Assembly: GCF_001571325.1 (NCBI RefSeq)
Contig: NZ_BCTO01000023.1
Coordinates: 124,001-188,000 of the forward strand
Reading direction: 5' to 3'
DNA length: 64,000 bases
Source of the DNA: Delftia tsuruhatensis NBRC 16741
Lineage (GTDB): Bacteria; Pseudomonadota; Gammaproteobacteria; Burkholderiales; Burkholderiaceae_C
The notes under the pieces were generated by a model, which saw only the letters and a program-made list of their open reading frames with translations, did no database searches and was not told the DNA's origin. The position numbers and the translations under genes are program-made. This document shows, one piece after another, positions 19,013-27,426 of this stretch (positions within the stretch are counted from its first letter, which is position 1; the number at the start of each line of letters is the position of its first letter).

Positions 19013-20155
19013 ATGGCTGTTGAACTCTCTCGCCTTCAAAGTCCTGCGGCCGTTCAGGCGGCGTTGGACGAGTTTTCACGTCTTGGTCGGACGGCATTCC
19101 TGAAGCGATACGGATTTGGAAAATCGCGCGATTTCTTGGTTCGCAATGCAAGAACCGGGCAGCTATGCGACTCCAAGGCCATCGTCGGAGCTGCGTTCGG
19201 CCATCAGTTCCCGCAGGAGGGACCGCTCAAGCCGACTGATTTCTCCGGTGGAGAGGCCACCGTCGTTCCTCGATTGCAGCATCTGGGCTTCGATGTCGTG
19301 CGCATTGGTGAAGACTGGACCTTCGATGAGGTGCAGGCCACGGTCGCGTCGTATTTCGAGATGCTTTTGCTGGAGGCCGAGCAGCAGCGCTACACCAAGA
19401 CCGAATTCAATGCGCAGTTGCGCCAGCGGCTGCGTGAGCGCAGCAAGGGATCGGTGGAGCTGAAGTTCCAGAACATCAGCGCCGTCCTGCATGACCTGGA
19501 GCTGCCCTTCATCCGCGGCTACAAGCCCCGGAGCAACGCTCAGCTTCTGTTGCGTCAGGCGGTGCAGCAGTTCGTCCTGAATCAACCGGGCCTGGTTTCC
19601 CGCGTGGTGGATGCGATGGAGGAGGTCAAGACGTCTGATGAGCAGAGTTTTCATGCCTGCCTGGTTGAACCGCCTGCGCTGGAGACAGTGGCGCAGTTGG
19701 CGAAAGACGGCGCCAAGGTCAGATTTCCACGCAAGACGAACTGGGCCCAGCGGGATGAAGCCAACCGGCATCTTGGCCGTGCCGGAGAGCAGTGGGTCAT
19801 CGGATTCGAACAGCGGCGACTTATCCATGCCGGGTATCCGGAGCTTTTCCAGCAGCTGGACTGGGTGTCTGACCGGCTCGGCGACGGGAGCGGCTACGAC
19901 ATCCTCTCGCATGAGCGACCCGGCGAGCATCGCTTCATCGAGGTCAAGACCACCAATGGCGGGCATGCCTCGTCCTTCATCATCAGCCGCAACGAACTGG
20001 ATTTCGCAGCAGAGGCCGGGGATGCCTTCCATCTCTACCGGGTTTTTCAGTTCCGGGAGGAACCAAGGCTCTACATCCTGAACGGGCCGCTGGCGGACCA
20101 GCTGCACCTGGAGCCCATCGATTTTCGGGCGTCGTTCCGGCGCCTGGTCGGGTAA
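19013..20155 (+). CDS. McrA-head/DUF3883 domain protein, probable PD-(D/E)XK restriction nuclease
   Basis: A 380-residue protein with three parts. Residues ~1-100 (RYGFGKSRDFLVRNARTGQ, SKAIVGAAFGHQFP, GGEATVVPRLQHLGFDV) resemble the N-terminal head domain of ScoMcrA-type modification-dependent nucleases. Residues ~100-200 are a helical module often fused to HNH or DUF3883 nucleases (SVELKFQNISAVLHDLELPF). Residues ~250-350 are DUF3883 with a PD-(D/E)XK pattern: Glu259, Asp296 in GSGYD, and Glu310/Lys312 in FIEVKTT. It may cut modified or foreign DNA as a type IV-like enzyme. It is divergent from the MazG-like/DUF2075 operon. No ribosome-binding site is evident at the start. Confidence 0.75.
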   Translation: MAVELSRLQSPAAVQAALDEFSRLGRTAFLKRYGFGKSRDFLVRNARTGQLCDSKAIVGAAFGHQFPQEGPLKPTDFSGGEATVVPRLQHLGFDVVRIGEDWTFDEVQATVASYFEMLLLEAEQQRYTKTEFNAQLRQRLRERSKGSVELKFQNISAVLHDLELPFIRGYKPRSNAQLLLRQAVQQFVLNQPGLVSRVVDAMEEVKTSDEQSFHACLVEPPALETVAQLAKDGAKVRFPRKTNWAQRDEANRHLGRAGEQWVIGFEQRRLIHAGYPELFQQLDWVSDRLGDGSGYDILSHERPGEHRFIEVKTTNGGHASSFIISRNELDFAAEAGDAFHLYRVFQFREEPRLYILNGPLADQLHLEPIDFRASFRRLVG

Positions 20156-20264
20156 CGCGCAGGGCGGCCTAGCCAGAGCTCCCCGCAGCTTTGATCACAG
20201 GCACATGAAAGAGGGCTGAAGAGACCTGCCCTGCGCATCCTCTGGAGCGCGACGACAATAGCCC

Positions 20265-21599
20265 ATGATTCAAGAAAAGCCCCTGGCGGCAACCGAACTG
20301 GAGCGGCCTGCCATGGCCTTGCGCACTCTTGCGAATGGGGTCCGGCTGCTGGCGCTGCCCATGCCGCACCTGCAGAGCGTCAGCGTGGGCGTGTTCCTGC
20401 GCGTGGGCTCCCGCGACGAGACCTCCACCAGCAACGGCATCAGCCATGTGCTGGAACACATGGCGTTCAAGGGCACGCACACGCGTTCCGTGCAGGAGAT
20501 CAACCTGGATGCGGAGCGGCTGGGCGCGGAGGTCAACGCCTTCACCGGCAAGGACATCACCGGCTATTTCATGACCGGCCTGGGCTGGCATGCGCAGGCC
20601 TTGCTGGGAATGATTGCGGACATCGTCCTGAACAGCGTGTTTCCCGAGCATGAGCTGCAACGAGAGCTGCAGGTGATCCGGCAGGAGGCCATCGAGTACG
20701 AAGAGGACCCGGAGGACAGCGCCGGCGATCTGCTGGACCGCGCCATCTGGGGCGACGACCCCATGGGCATGCCGGTGATCGGCACGGTGGCCAATATCGA
20801 AGGCTTCACCCGGCAGGATCTGGTGCGCCATGTGCAGTCCCATTACGTGGGAGAAAAGACCGTCGTCGTCGCGGCCGGAAACTTCGATGTGCCGGCCTGG
20901 CTGGAGCAGGCGGCGCAGCTGTTCGCCGGCATGCCTGCGTCGGCCGATCCCGCTGTGGCGTTGCCCCCTCAGCCCGCAAAGTATGTGGGGCAGGCCCTGG
21001 CGCAACGCTTCACGCAGGTGTCCCAGGTGTTCGTGAACCTGGCCTATCCCCTGGTGTTCGAGCCGTTGCAGGGCGAGCATCCGCAGCGTGCGCGTCTCGT
21101 GGCCTCGCTGGCGGCCCATCTGCTGGGCGAGGGGATGTCGTCGCCCCTGGTCGATACCGTGCGCGAGCGGCTCGGACTGGCCTATACGGCCTATGCGGCG
21201 ATGGAGGGCGGTGACGTCTGGGCCAATTTCATCGTGCATGCGGTCACGACGCCGGACAAGCTCGAAGCGCTGGTGGCAGCGACAGGCGGCCTGCTGCGCG
21301 CCCAGGCGGCCGGCATTGACCCCGTGCATCTGGAGCGGGCCAAGAACCAGCTGGCGGTCTCGCGGGTGCGCGCGGGCGAGCGGACCTACGCCACCATGGA
21401 GCGGGCTGTCGAGGACCTCTTTGCCCATGGCAGCGTGACATCCGTGGCCGAAACGCTGGCGATGATCGACGGCATCGGGGCCGAGGAAGTGCGCAAGGTC
21501 TTCGAGCGCATGCTGGCCCACCCTCCGGCGGTGGCCATCACCGGCAAGGGCGCCAATGCCCGGACCGTGCGGCAGCTGGCCGCAGGCCTGGCGGCCTGA
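20265..21599 (+). CDS. M16 family (pitrilysin-like) zinc peptidase
   Basis: A 444-residue insulinase/processing-peptidase-like enzyme. The inverted zinc motif H-x2-E-H is at His61-Glu64-His65 (SHVLEHMAFKGT), with the third ligand expected in the EAIEYEEDPED segment near residue 140. A second, inactive-type M16 domain follows in the C-terminal half. No signal peptide is seen, so it is probably cytoplasmic. M16 genes are often paired, but this one is alone. Codon use is typical of the host chromosome, so it marks the right-hand end of the accessory segment. Confidence 0.9.
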   Translation: MIQEKPLAATELERPAMALRTLANGVRLLALPMPHLQSVSVGVFLRVGSRDETSTSNGISHVLEHMAFKGTHTRSVQEINLDAERLGAEVNAFTGKDITGYFMTGLGWHAQALLGMIADIVLNSVFPEHELQRELQVIRQEAIEYEEDPEDSAGDLLDRAIWGDDPMGMPVIGTVANIEGFTRQDLVRHVQSHYVGEKTVVVAAGNFDVPAWLEQAAQLFAGMPASADPAVALPPQPAKYVGQALAQRFTQVSQVFVNLAYPLVFEPLQGEHPQRARLVASLAAHLLGEGMSSPLVDTVRERLGLAYTAYAAMEGGDVWANFIVHAVTTPDKLEALVAATGGLLRAQAAGIDPVHLERAKNQLAVSRVRAGERTYATMERAVEDLFAHGSVTSVAETLAMIDGIGAEEVRKVFERMLAHPPAVAITGKGANARTVRQLAAGLAA

Positions 21600-21610
21600 G
21601 CCGGCAGCGC

Positions 21611-21638
21611 GCGGCCAGCGGCCAGCGGCCAGCGGCCA
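21611..21638. repeat. 7-bp tandem repeat, four copies
   Basis: The unit GCGGCCA is repeated four times in direct tandem, immediately downstream of the M16 peptidase stop. Short arrays like this can vary in copy number. No function is evident. Confidence 0.9.
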
Positions 21639-21666
21639 GCCGCAACACATGGCGCTTTTCCCGTTG

Positions 21667-22059
21667 TCATGGAATTGGGGGAGCGGACTGCGGCGCGTTC
21701 CATTGCCGCTTGAGGTAGTGCGACTTCGGGTGCTCCTGCAGGAACACGCAGCACTGCACCCACGCCGCTGACTCCGGGTGCGCGTCGACGGCGCGCGAGA
21801 GATGCTCGAACACGGCCTCGGCCATGGCCGAGCACATCTGCGGCGGGCGCGGGTTGGTCAGCGTCAGGGTGGCGATCAGTTGCTGCGCGTGGGGGTCCTC
21901 GCCGCACAGTCCGACGGCGATGGGTGCCACGCGCGACTTCAGGTCCGCGAGCCGTGCCCATCCGCGCTCGGCCAGCGCAAGGTGCATGGCGTGCAGGACC
22001 GGCTCCCACTGGATCGACGGGAGCAAGGATGGCGATACCTCGATGGCGATGTGCGGCAT
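21667..22059 (-). CDS. 5-carboxymethyl-2-hydroxymuconate isomerase-like protein
   Basis: A 130-residue tautomerase-fold protein of the HpaF/CHMI family, which isomerises 5-carboxymethyl-2-hydroxymuconate in homoprotocatechuate breakdown. The N-terminal MPHIAIEVS leaves Pro as the probable catalytic first residue after Met removal, as in the family. No other hpa meta-cleavage genes are adjacent; the only partner is the Bug receptor 12 bases upstream in the same operon. It may therefore act on a related dicarboxylic muconate imported by that receptor. Confidence 0.78.
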   Translation of the reverse strand: MPHIAIEVSPSLLPSIQWEPVLHAMHLALAERGWARLADLKSRVAPIAVGLCGEDPHAQQLIATLTLTNPRPPQMCSAMAEAVFEHLSRAVDAHPESAAWVQCCVFLQEHPKSHYLKRQWNAPQSAPPIP

Positions 22060-22071
22060 GGGGCGGCGCCT

Positions 22072-23052
22072 TCAGTCGAGCTTGATGCCGACTTCGCGGA
22101 TCAGCGTCTGCCAGCGTGCCCGCTCGCTGTCCAGCAGGCGTGCGAATGCCTGGGGCGAGTTGTCGATGGGCACCGAGCCGAGTTCGGCCAGCCTGTCCTG
22201 CGTGGCCTTGGCCGCCAGCGCCGCGCCCATGTGCTTGACCAGCCAGGCCTTGCGGTCGGCCGGGGTCGCGGCGGGCGCGAGGAAGCCGTACCAGCCGCTG
22301 ATCTCGGCGTCCACGCCGGATTCCTTGAGCGTGGGCACGCCGGGCAGCGCGGGAATGCGCCTGGCGGACGTCACGGCCAGCGCCTTGAGGCGCCCGCTTT
22401 GCACATGCTGCAGGATGGCCGGCGTGGCTTCGAACACCATCTGCACCGTGCCGCCCAGCACGTCGTTGAGTGCAGGCGCGGAGCCGCGGTAGGGAATGTG
22501 CAGGATCGAGGTGCCGGTCTGGCGCTTGACGAGTTCTCCCGCCAGGTGCTGCGGCGTGCCGTTGCCGGCGGATGCGTAGGAGAACTTGCCCGGGTTCTTG
22601 CGCAGCCATTCAAGCGCCTCCTTGGCCGTGGCCGCCGAAAAGGAGGGATGCACGGCCCAGATCAAGGGCACCGAGGCGGCCCATGCCAGCGGTGTGAAGT
22701 CCTTGGCCGGATCGAAGTTGAGCCTGGAGTACAGCGCCGGGTTCGCGGCCATGGGGCCGAGTGCGCCCAGCAGCAGCGTGTAGCCGTCGGCCTCGGCGCG
22801 TGCTGCCGCCTCCGTGCCGATGTTGCCGCCCGCACCGCTGCGGTTGTCGACGATCACCGTGCTGCCGCTGTCCGTCTGCAAGGCGTTCGCCATCAGACGG
22901 GAGACGGCATCGGTGGTCGCACCTGCCGGATAGGGGCAGATGATGCGGATGGGCTTGGAAGGGAATGCCTGCGCGCGCGCCGAGGGGCTTGCGCCCAAGG
23001 CTGAAATGGCCGTCGCCGTGCTGGCGTACTGAAGGAAGTTGCGTCGTTTCAT
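22072..23052 (-). CDS. Bug family (TctC-like) periplasmic solute-binding protein
   Basis: A 326-residue Bug receptor. The N-terminus MKRRNFLQYAS carries a twin-arginine-like motif, with a likely cleavage after residue 27 (SARA-QA), so export may be by Tat. Family motifs KPIRIICPYPAGATTDAVSR, VDNRSGAGGNIG and ADGYTLL are present. It heads an operon with the isomerase-like gene and is divergent from a LysR regulator. It is an orphan receptor with no TctA/TctB nearby. The ligand is probably a carboxylated aromatic-ring cleavage product or related dicarboxylate. Confidence 0.92.
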   Translation of the reverse strand: MKRRNFLQYASTATAISALGASPSARAQAFPSKPIRIICPYPAGATTDAVSRLMANALQTDSGSTVIVDNRSGAGGNIGTEAAARAEADGYTLLLGALGPMAANPALYSRLNFDPAKDFTPLAWAASVPLIWAVHPSFSAATAKEALEWLRKNPGKFSYASAGNGTPQHLAGELVKRQTGTSILHIPYRGSAPALNDVLGGTVQMVFEATPAILQHVQSGRLKALAVTSARRIPALPGVPTLKESGVDAEISGWYGFLAPAATPADRKAWLVKHMGAALAAKATQDRLAELGSVPIDNSPQAFARLLDSERARWQTLIREVGIKLD

Positions 23053-23138
23053 CGGTGCTCTCGTGACCAGAGTTGTCTCGTGGCCGTAGTGTCGGCAGGC
23101 CCTTGTTTCTTCGCAATTCGCATTTTCTGGCCGCGCCT

Positions 23139-23153
23139 ATCGGATAATCCGAT
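23139..23153. promoter_or_regulatory. LysR-type T-N11-A box overlapping lysR start
   Basis: The perfect palindrome ATCGGAT-A-ATCCGAT includes a T-N11-A core and overlaps the first two bases of the lysR ATG. It lies 87 bases upstream of the Bug gene. It is a good site for autorepression by the LysR protein; control of the divergent operon would need it, or a second site, to act at that promoter. Confidence 0.55.
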
Positions 23154-24102
23154 GGCCATGCCCGCACGCAACCGCGACCCCCTTGATCTCGTCTCATTGC
23201 GCCAGTTGCGCTACTTCGTGTCGGCGATGCGGGCGCACAGCTTCAGTGCGGCATCGCGCGATGCCTCGATCTCGCAGGCGGCGCTGTCGGAGCAGATCGC
23301 CTTGCTGGAATCGACCCTGGACGTGCAGCTGTTCGACCGTGCGAGCGGGCGCGCCATAGCCACGGCCTCCGGACATGAGCTCGACCGCCGGGTGTCGGCC
23401 TGCCTCAGTGAGCTGCAGGCGGCGCTGCGCGACGTGCAGGCGCGTGCGAGCACCGTGGCGGGCCTGGTGCGCATCGGCCTGGTGCAGTCCTACGCGGGAT
23501 GCTGGGTACTGCCCGTCGTGCGCAGTGCCCAGGCGCAGTGGCCGCAGCTGGCGATCGCACTGCGCAGGCGCACCGCACAGGCCTTGGTGGAGGGCGTGTT
23601 GCGTGGCGATTTCGATCTCGCCGTCAGCTTCGATCCGGAGCCGCATGCCGATCTGGAGATCCTGGCCTGTTTCGACGAGCCCGTGGTGGCCGTGGGATTG
23701 AAGCCCCGCCGGCGGCGACGCCTGCTGGAGCTCAGCGAGGTCGCGAACCACCCCCTGGCCTTGCTGCCAAGCGAATACGCCATGCGGCGCCAGCTCGACA
23801 ACGCCTTTGCGGCGCAGGGGCTGAAGCCGGGCGTGCATCTGGAGTCCGATACGCTGGAGGACCTGGTGCATGCCGCCCGTGAAAACGGCATGGTCGCGCT
23901 GCTCAACGGTGCCGCGGCAATGAGCCTGGACGTGCAGGACGCAGTCCCGTTGGCCGAAAGAAATCTGGGCCGGCAAGCCTGCCTGGTGCGCTCACGCAGC
24001 CGTCACCACGGCTTTGCCGCCCAGTACGTATGGGACGAGCTTTCGGCGGCAACCCCCACGCTGCCGCCAGCGTGGGGGCGGCGCGTTGCAGCCGCGCGCT
24101 AG
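23152..24102 (+). CDS. LysR family transcriptional regulator
   Basis: A 316-residue LysR protein with the helix-turn-helix at residues ~14-72 (LRQLRYFVSAMRAHSFSAASRDASISQAALSEQ) and a substrate-binding effector domain. The start at 23152 is preferred to in-frame codons farther upstream because it gives a normal N-terminus; 23158 is also possible. It is divergent from the Bug/isomerase operon and probably activates it in response to the receptor's ligand or a metabolite of it. Confidence 0.9.
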   Translation: MAMPARNRDPLDLVSLRQLRYFVSAMRAHSFSAASRDASISQAALSEQIALLESTLDVQLFDRASGRAIATASGHELDRRVSACLSELQAALRDVQARASTVAGLVRIGLVQSYAGCWVLPVVRSAQAQWPQLAIALRRRTAQALVEGVLRGDFDLAVSFDPEPHADLEILACFDEPVVAVGLKPRRRRRLLELSEVANHPLALLPSEYAMRRQLDNAFAAQGLKPGVHLESDTLEDLVHAARENGMVALLNGAAAMSLDVQDAVPLAERNLGRQACLVRSRSRHHGFAAQYVWDELSAATPTLPPAWGRRVAAAR

Positions 24103-24127
24103 TCGTCGGCCGGGTCCGTACCGCCCG

Positions 24128-24427
24128 TCAGGGCACTTCCTTCAAGCCCACCAGTTGCAGGGGGCGTGCCAGCAGTTCGTCGAAGCGTTTCTCGAACGCC
24201 TTGAAGTACGGCATGCTGAAATGCGCATCCAGCGCTGCCTGGTCCCTGAATGACTCCCGCATGTAGAAGGTGCCGGGTTTGTCCGCCAGCTCGAACAGCG
24301 TGTAGTCCAGGCATCCGGCCTCTTGCCGGGTGAATGGCACCAGCGCGCGCAGGGCGTCGCGCAGCTGGTCTTGCTGGCCGGCCTTCGCTTCAAGGATGGC
24401 CAGGTTGAAAATGGTCTCTGTCTTCAT
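24128..24427 (-). CDS. antibiotic biosynthesis monooxygenase (ABM/YgiN-like) domain protein
   Basis: A 99-residue dimeric alpha/beta-barrel protein of the ABM superfamily. Related YgiN proteins are cofactor-free quinol monooxygenases, but many members are uncharacterised. The pattern ETIFNLAILEAKAGQQDQL, EAGCLDYTLFE and FYMRESFRDQAALDAHF is typical. It starts only three bases before the quinone reductase-like gene's stop region and is the last gene of an operon with an Old Yellow Enzyme. It may act on quinones made or removed by those flavin/NADPH enzymes. Confidence 0.88.
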   Translation of the reverse strand: MKTETIFNLAILEAKAGQQDQLRDALRALVPFTRQEAGCLDYTLFELADKPGTFYMRESFRDQAALDAHFSMPYFKAFEKRFDELLARPLQLVGLKEVP

Positions 24428-24430
24428 GGC

Positions 24431-25450
24431 TCAGCCCCAGTTCTCCAGCACCACCTTGCCGCGCGCCTTGCCCGACTCGATCAGGGCATGGGCGCGCTTG
24501 AGGTTGTCGGCGTTGATGCTGCCGAAGCGCTCGGCCAGCGTGGTGCGGATCAGGCCGGCATCGACCAGTGCGGCAAGCTCGTTGAGCAGGCGGTGCTGGC
24601 CGATCATGTCGTCGGTGCCGAACAGGGCGCGGGTGAACATCAATTCCCAGTGCACCGACACCGACTTGCGCTTGAGCTTGGTGATGTCCAGCGACGCGGG
24701 ATCGTCGATCAGGCCGAATTTTCCCTGGGGCGCGATCGCCTCGACGATCTGTGCGAAGTGCAGGTCGGTCTGCGTGAGGCTCACGATGTGGTCCACCGTG
24801 GGAAAGCCGATGCGCTTGAGTTCGTCGGCAATCGGCTGGCTGTGATCGATCACGTGGTGGGCGCCGAGCTCCTTGACCCAGGCCTGCGTCTCGGGCCGCG
24901 ATGCGGTGCCGATGACGGTAAGGCTGGTCAGCCGCGTGGCCAGCTGCGTGAGGATGGAGCCCACGCCGCCGGAGGCGCCGATGATGAGCAGTGTCTTGTG
25001 GCTGGGGTGCTTGCCCGGCGCGATGCCCAGGCGGTCGAACAGCATCTCCCATGCGGTGATGGCGGTCAGGGGCAGGGCCGCCGCCTGTGCGAAGTCCAGC
25101 GACCTGGGCGCGTGGCCCACGATGCGCTCGTCCACCAGGTGCAGCTCGCTGTTCGTGCCAGGGCGCGCAATGGAGCCGGCGTACCAGACGCGGTCGCCCG
25201 GCTTGAACAGCGTGACTTCGGGGCCCACGGCCTTGACGATGCCGCTGGCATCCCAGCCCAGCACCTTGTGCGTCTGCCCCTCGGCGGGCGCGCCGCTGGC
25301 GCGCACCTTGGTGTCCACCGGATTGACGGACACGGCCCTGACTTCGACCAGCAGGTCGCGGCCGGTGGCCACGGGATCGGGCAGGGTGATGTCGATCAGC
25401 GATTCGGGTTGGCTGATGGCCTGGGGTTTCTGGTATCCAACGGCTTTCAT
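24431..25450 (-). CDS. zinc-type alcohol dehydrogenase/quinone oxidoreductase family protein
   Basis: A 339-residue medium-chain dehydrogenase/reductase of the zeta-crystallin-like quinone oxidoreductase group. The N-terminal GroES-like fold includes SVNPVDTKVR and GWDASGIVKAVG; the NADPH-binding loop is IIGASGGVGS at about residue 153. No structural zinc cysteines were seen, fitting a zinc-independent quinone reductase. It lies between an Old Yellow Enzyme gene and an ABM gene, all on the same strand, indicating a reductive detoxification operon for quinones or enones. Confidence 0.9.
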   Translation of the reverse strand: MKAVGYQKPQAISQPESLIDITLPDPVATGRDLLVEVRAVSVNPVDTKVRASGAPAEGQTHKVLGWDASGIVKAVGPEVTLFKPGDRVWYAGSIARPGTNSELHLVDERIVGHAPRSLDFAQAAALPLTAITAWEMLFDRLGIAPGKHPSHKTLLIIGASGGVGSILTQLATRLTSLTVIGTASRPETQAWVKELGAHHVIDHSQPIADELKRIGFPTVDHIVSLTQTDLHFAQIVEAIAPQGKFGLIDDPASLDITKLKRKSVSVHWELMFTRALFGTDDMIGQHRLLNELAALVDAGLIRTTLAERFGSINADNLKRAHALIESGKARGKVVLENWG

Positions 25451-25509
25451 GGTCGTGCTTTCAAAGGTTGAGGAAGAGGGGATAGCAAGGAGGGCGAGCA
25501 GGGAGGGCT

Positions 25510-26616
25510 TCAGGCAGTGGCGAGGGCTGCGTAGTCCGAGTAGCCGCGCGCGTCGCCGCCAAACAGGGCCTTCGGATCGAATGCGGCCAGCGGCGCCTGG
25601 GCGGCGTAGCGCGCCGGCAGGTCCGGGTTGGCAATGAAGGGGCGGCCGAAGGCGACGAGGTCTGCCAGGCCCTCGTGCAGGATGGCTTGGGCGCGCTCCG
25701 CGTCGTACTTGCCCGCAACGATCACCTTGCCCTGGTAGGCGCGGCGCAGCGCGTGGCGGAAGTCCTGCGGAATCTCGGGCGCATCGTCCCAGTCGGCTTC
25801 GGACAGGTGGATGTAGGCCAGGCCGATCTCGTCGAGCTTGCTGGCCAGATGCAGGATGGTCTCGATGATCTGCGGGCAGTTCATGTTGCGCTGCGTGATG
25901 AAGGGCGCCAGGCGGATGCCGGTGCGCTCGGCCCCGACCTCGCCCGCCACGGCGGCCGCGACCTCTTCGGCGAAGCGCGTGCGCTGGGCGATGCCGCCGC
26001 CGTAGGCGTCGGTGCGGTGGTTGGAGGTGGTGCGCAGGAACTGATCGATCAGGTAGCCGTTGCCGCCGTGGATTTCCACGCCATCGAAACCGGCACGCAT
26101 CGCATTGGCCGCGCCCCTGCGGAAGTCGCCGATCACGTCCTGGATGTCCTGTGCGCTCAGTGCGCGCGGCACGGGGCAGTCGACCATGCGGCCGACACCG
26201 TCGTCGCCGACCACCCAGACCTGCGCTTGCGGCGACAGCGCCGAAGGCGCGACCGGCAGGCCATCGGCGTGAAAGCTGGCATGCGACATGCGGCCAACGT
26301 GCCACAGCTGCAGCACCATGCGCCCGCCGGCGGCGTGCACCGCGTCCGTGACGCGGCGCCAACCGTCCACCTGCGCCTCTGAATAGATGCCGGGGGTGAA
26401 GCTGTAGCCTTGGCCCTGGCGGGAGATCTGGGTGGCTTCCGAGACGATCAGGCCGGCGCTGGCGCGTTGTGCGTAGTAGGTGGCCATCAATGCGTTGGGC
26501 ACGTCGCCTGGCTGGCTGGTACGGCTGCGCGTCATGGGGGCCATCACCATGCGGTTGGGCAGGCTGAGCGGGCCGAGCTGCAGGGGGCGAAACAGGGGCG
26601 TGGAGGCGGTGGTCAT
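25510..26616 (-). CDS. Old Yellow Enzyme family NADH:flavin oxidoreductase (alkene reductase)
   Basis: A 368-residue FMN-binding TIM barrel of the NemA/Old Yellow Enzyme group, which reduces activated C=C bonds and nitro compounds with NAD(P)H. Conserved segments are PLQLGPLSLPNRMVMAPMTR, GFDGVEIHGGNGYLIDQF and the C-terminal DLVAFGRPFIANPDLP. It is the first gene of the operon with the quinone reductase-like and ABM proteins. The promoter region contains a 12-base palindrome. In many bacteria such operons respond to electrophile stress through TetR or LysR regulators; none is immediately adjacent here. Confidence 0.95.
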   Translation of the reverse strand: MTTASTPLFRPLQLGPLSLPNRMVMAPMTRSRTSQPGDVPNALMATYYAQRASAGLIVSEATQISRQGQGYSFTPGIYSEAQVDGWRRVTDAVHAAGGRMVLQLWHVGRMSHASFHADGLPVAPSALSPQAQVWVVGDDGVGRMVDCPVPRALSAQDIQDVIGDFRRGAANAMRAGFDGVEIHGGNGYLIDQFLRTTSNHRTDAYGGGIAQRTRFAEEVAAAVAGEVGAERTGIRLAPFITQRNMNCPQIIETILHLASKLDEIGLAYIHLSEADWDDAPEIPQDFRHALRRAYQGKVIVAGKYDAERAQAILHEGLADLVAFGRPFIANPDLPARYAAQAPLAAFDPKALFGGDARGYSDYAALATA

Positions 26617-26708
26617 GCGGTTCCTTGGCGGAGCTGTAGAGGTGTTGGGGCGGGAGCGGAAACCCGGTTCGCAAGTCGTCTGGGCATGGAGCGATGTTGA
26701 CCTGGGCG

Positions 26709-26720
26709 TTTCAATTGAAA
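26709..26720. promoter_or_regulatory. palindrome upstream of Old Yellow Enzyme operon
   Basis: TTTCAATTGAAA is a perfect 12-base palindrome 93 bases upstream of the operon start, AT-rich in GC-rich surroundings. It is a possible operator for an unlinked regulator. Confidence 0.35.
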
Positions 26721-26836
26721 AAGACCCGCAAGACTGAAGGCGGCTTCAAAAGAAATTTGACGATGAGCTCAGGGCGCGGCCTGCACGACACCCGGGCGGA
26801 TGGCCGTGCCGCGCCTGCCTGGCTACCATCTCCCCC

Positions 26837-27397
26837 ATGAAGACCCAATACTTCGCCGCCACCTCACTCGACGGATTCCTGGCCACCGAGGACGATTTCC
26901 TGGACTGGCTGTTCCCGCTGGGCGACATGCAGGCCACGGGCTACCCGGAGTTCATTGCCGGCGTGGGCGCGCTGGCCATGGGGTCCGCCACCTACGAATG
27001 GATGCTGCGCCACGCGGAGACGGTGGCCAGGGAGACCGGGGCGGCGTGGCCCTATACGCAGCCTGCCTGGGTGTTTTCCAGCCGCACGCTGCCTGGTATC
27101 CCGGGTGCCGATATCCGGTTCGTCAGCGGTGATGTGCGTGCCGTGCATGCGCAGATGCAGGCTGCGGCCGGCGGGGGCAATCTCTGGATCATGGGGGGCG
27201 GAGACCTGGCGGGGCAGTTCTACGACGCGGGCCTGCTGGACGAGATGATCCTGAGCGTGGGCTCGGCCACGCTGGGCCGGGGCAAGCCGCTGTTCCCGCG
27301 CCGGGTGCTGCATCCGGTGCTGCGCCTGCTGTCGGTTCGGCAGATCGGCGAGGGCATGGCGGTGCTGCATTACGAGGTGCGCAAGAGCACCGCTTGA
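26837..27397 (+). CDS. RibD C-terminal/dihydrofolate reductase-like protein
   Basis: A 186-residue stand-alone reductase-fold protein of the RibD_C/YyaP type. The N-terminal QYFAATSLDGFLATEDDFLDWL and the C-terminal LWIMGGGDLAGQFYDAGLLDEM are diagnostic. It should bind NADPH, but the substrate of this family is mostly unknown; it is not the housekeeping FolA. It is divergent from the Old Yellow Enzyme operon and converges with a LysR gene. Confidence 0.88.
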   Translation: MKTQYFAATSLDGFLATEDDFLDWLFPLGDMQATGYPEFIAGVGALAMGSATYEWMLRHAETVARETGAAWPYTQPAWVFSSRTLPGIPGADIRFVSGDVRAVHAQMQAAAGGGNLWIMGGGDLAGQFYDAGLLDEMILSVGSATLGRGKPLFPRRVLHPVLRLLSVRQIGEGMAVLHYEVRKSTA

Positions 27398-27426
27398 CGG
27401 GCTCCCTGATTCGGTCTGCGCGCCGC

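Noticed and set aside
25451-26674. Extension of the quinone reductase-like frame through the Old Yellow Enzyme gene
   Set aside because: The added residues are an out-of-frame reading of the Old Yellow Enzyme gene; the family N-terminus starts at 25450.
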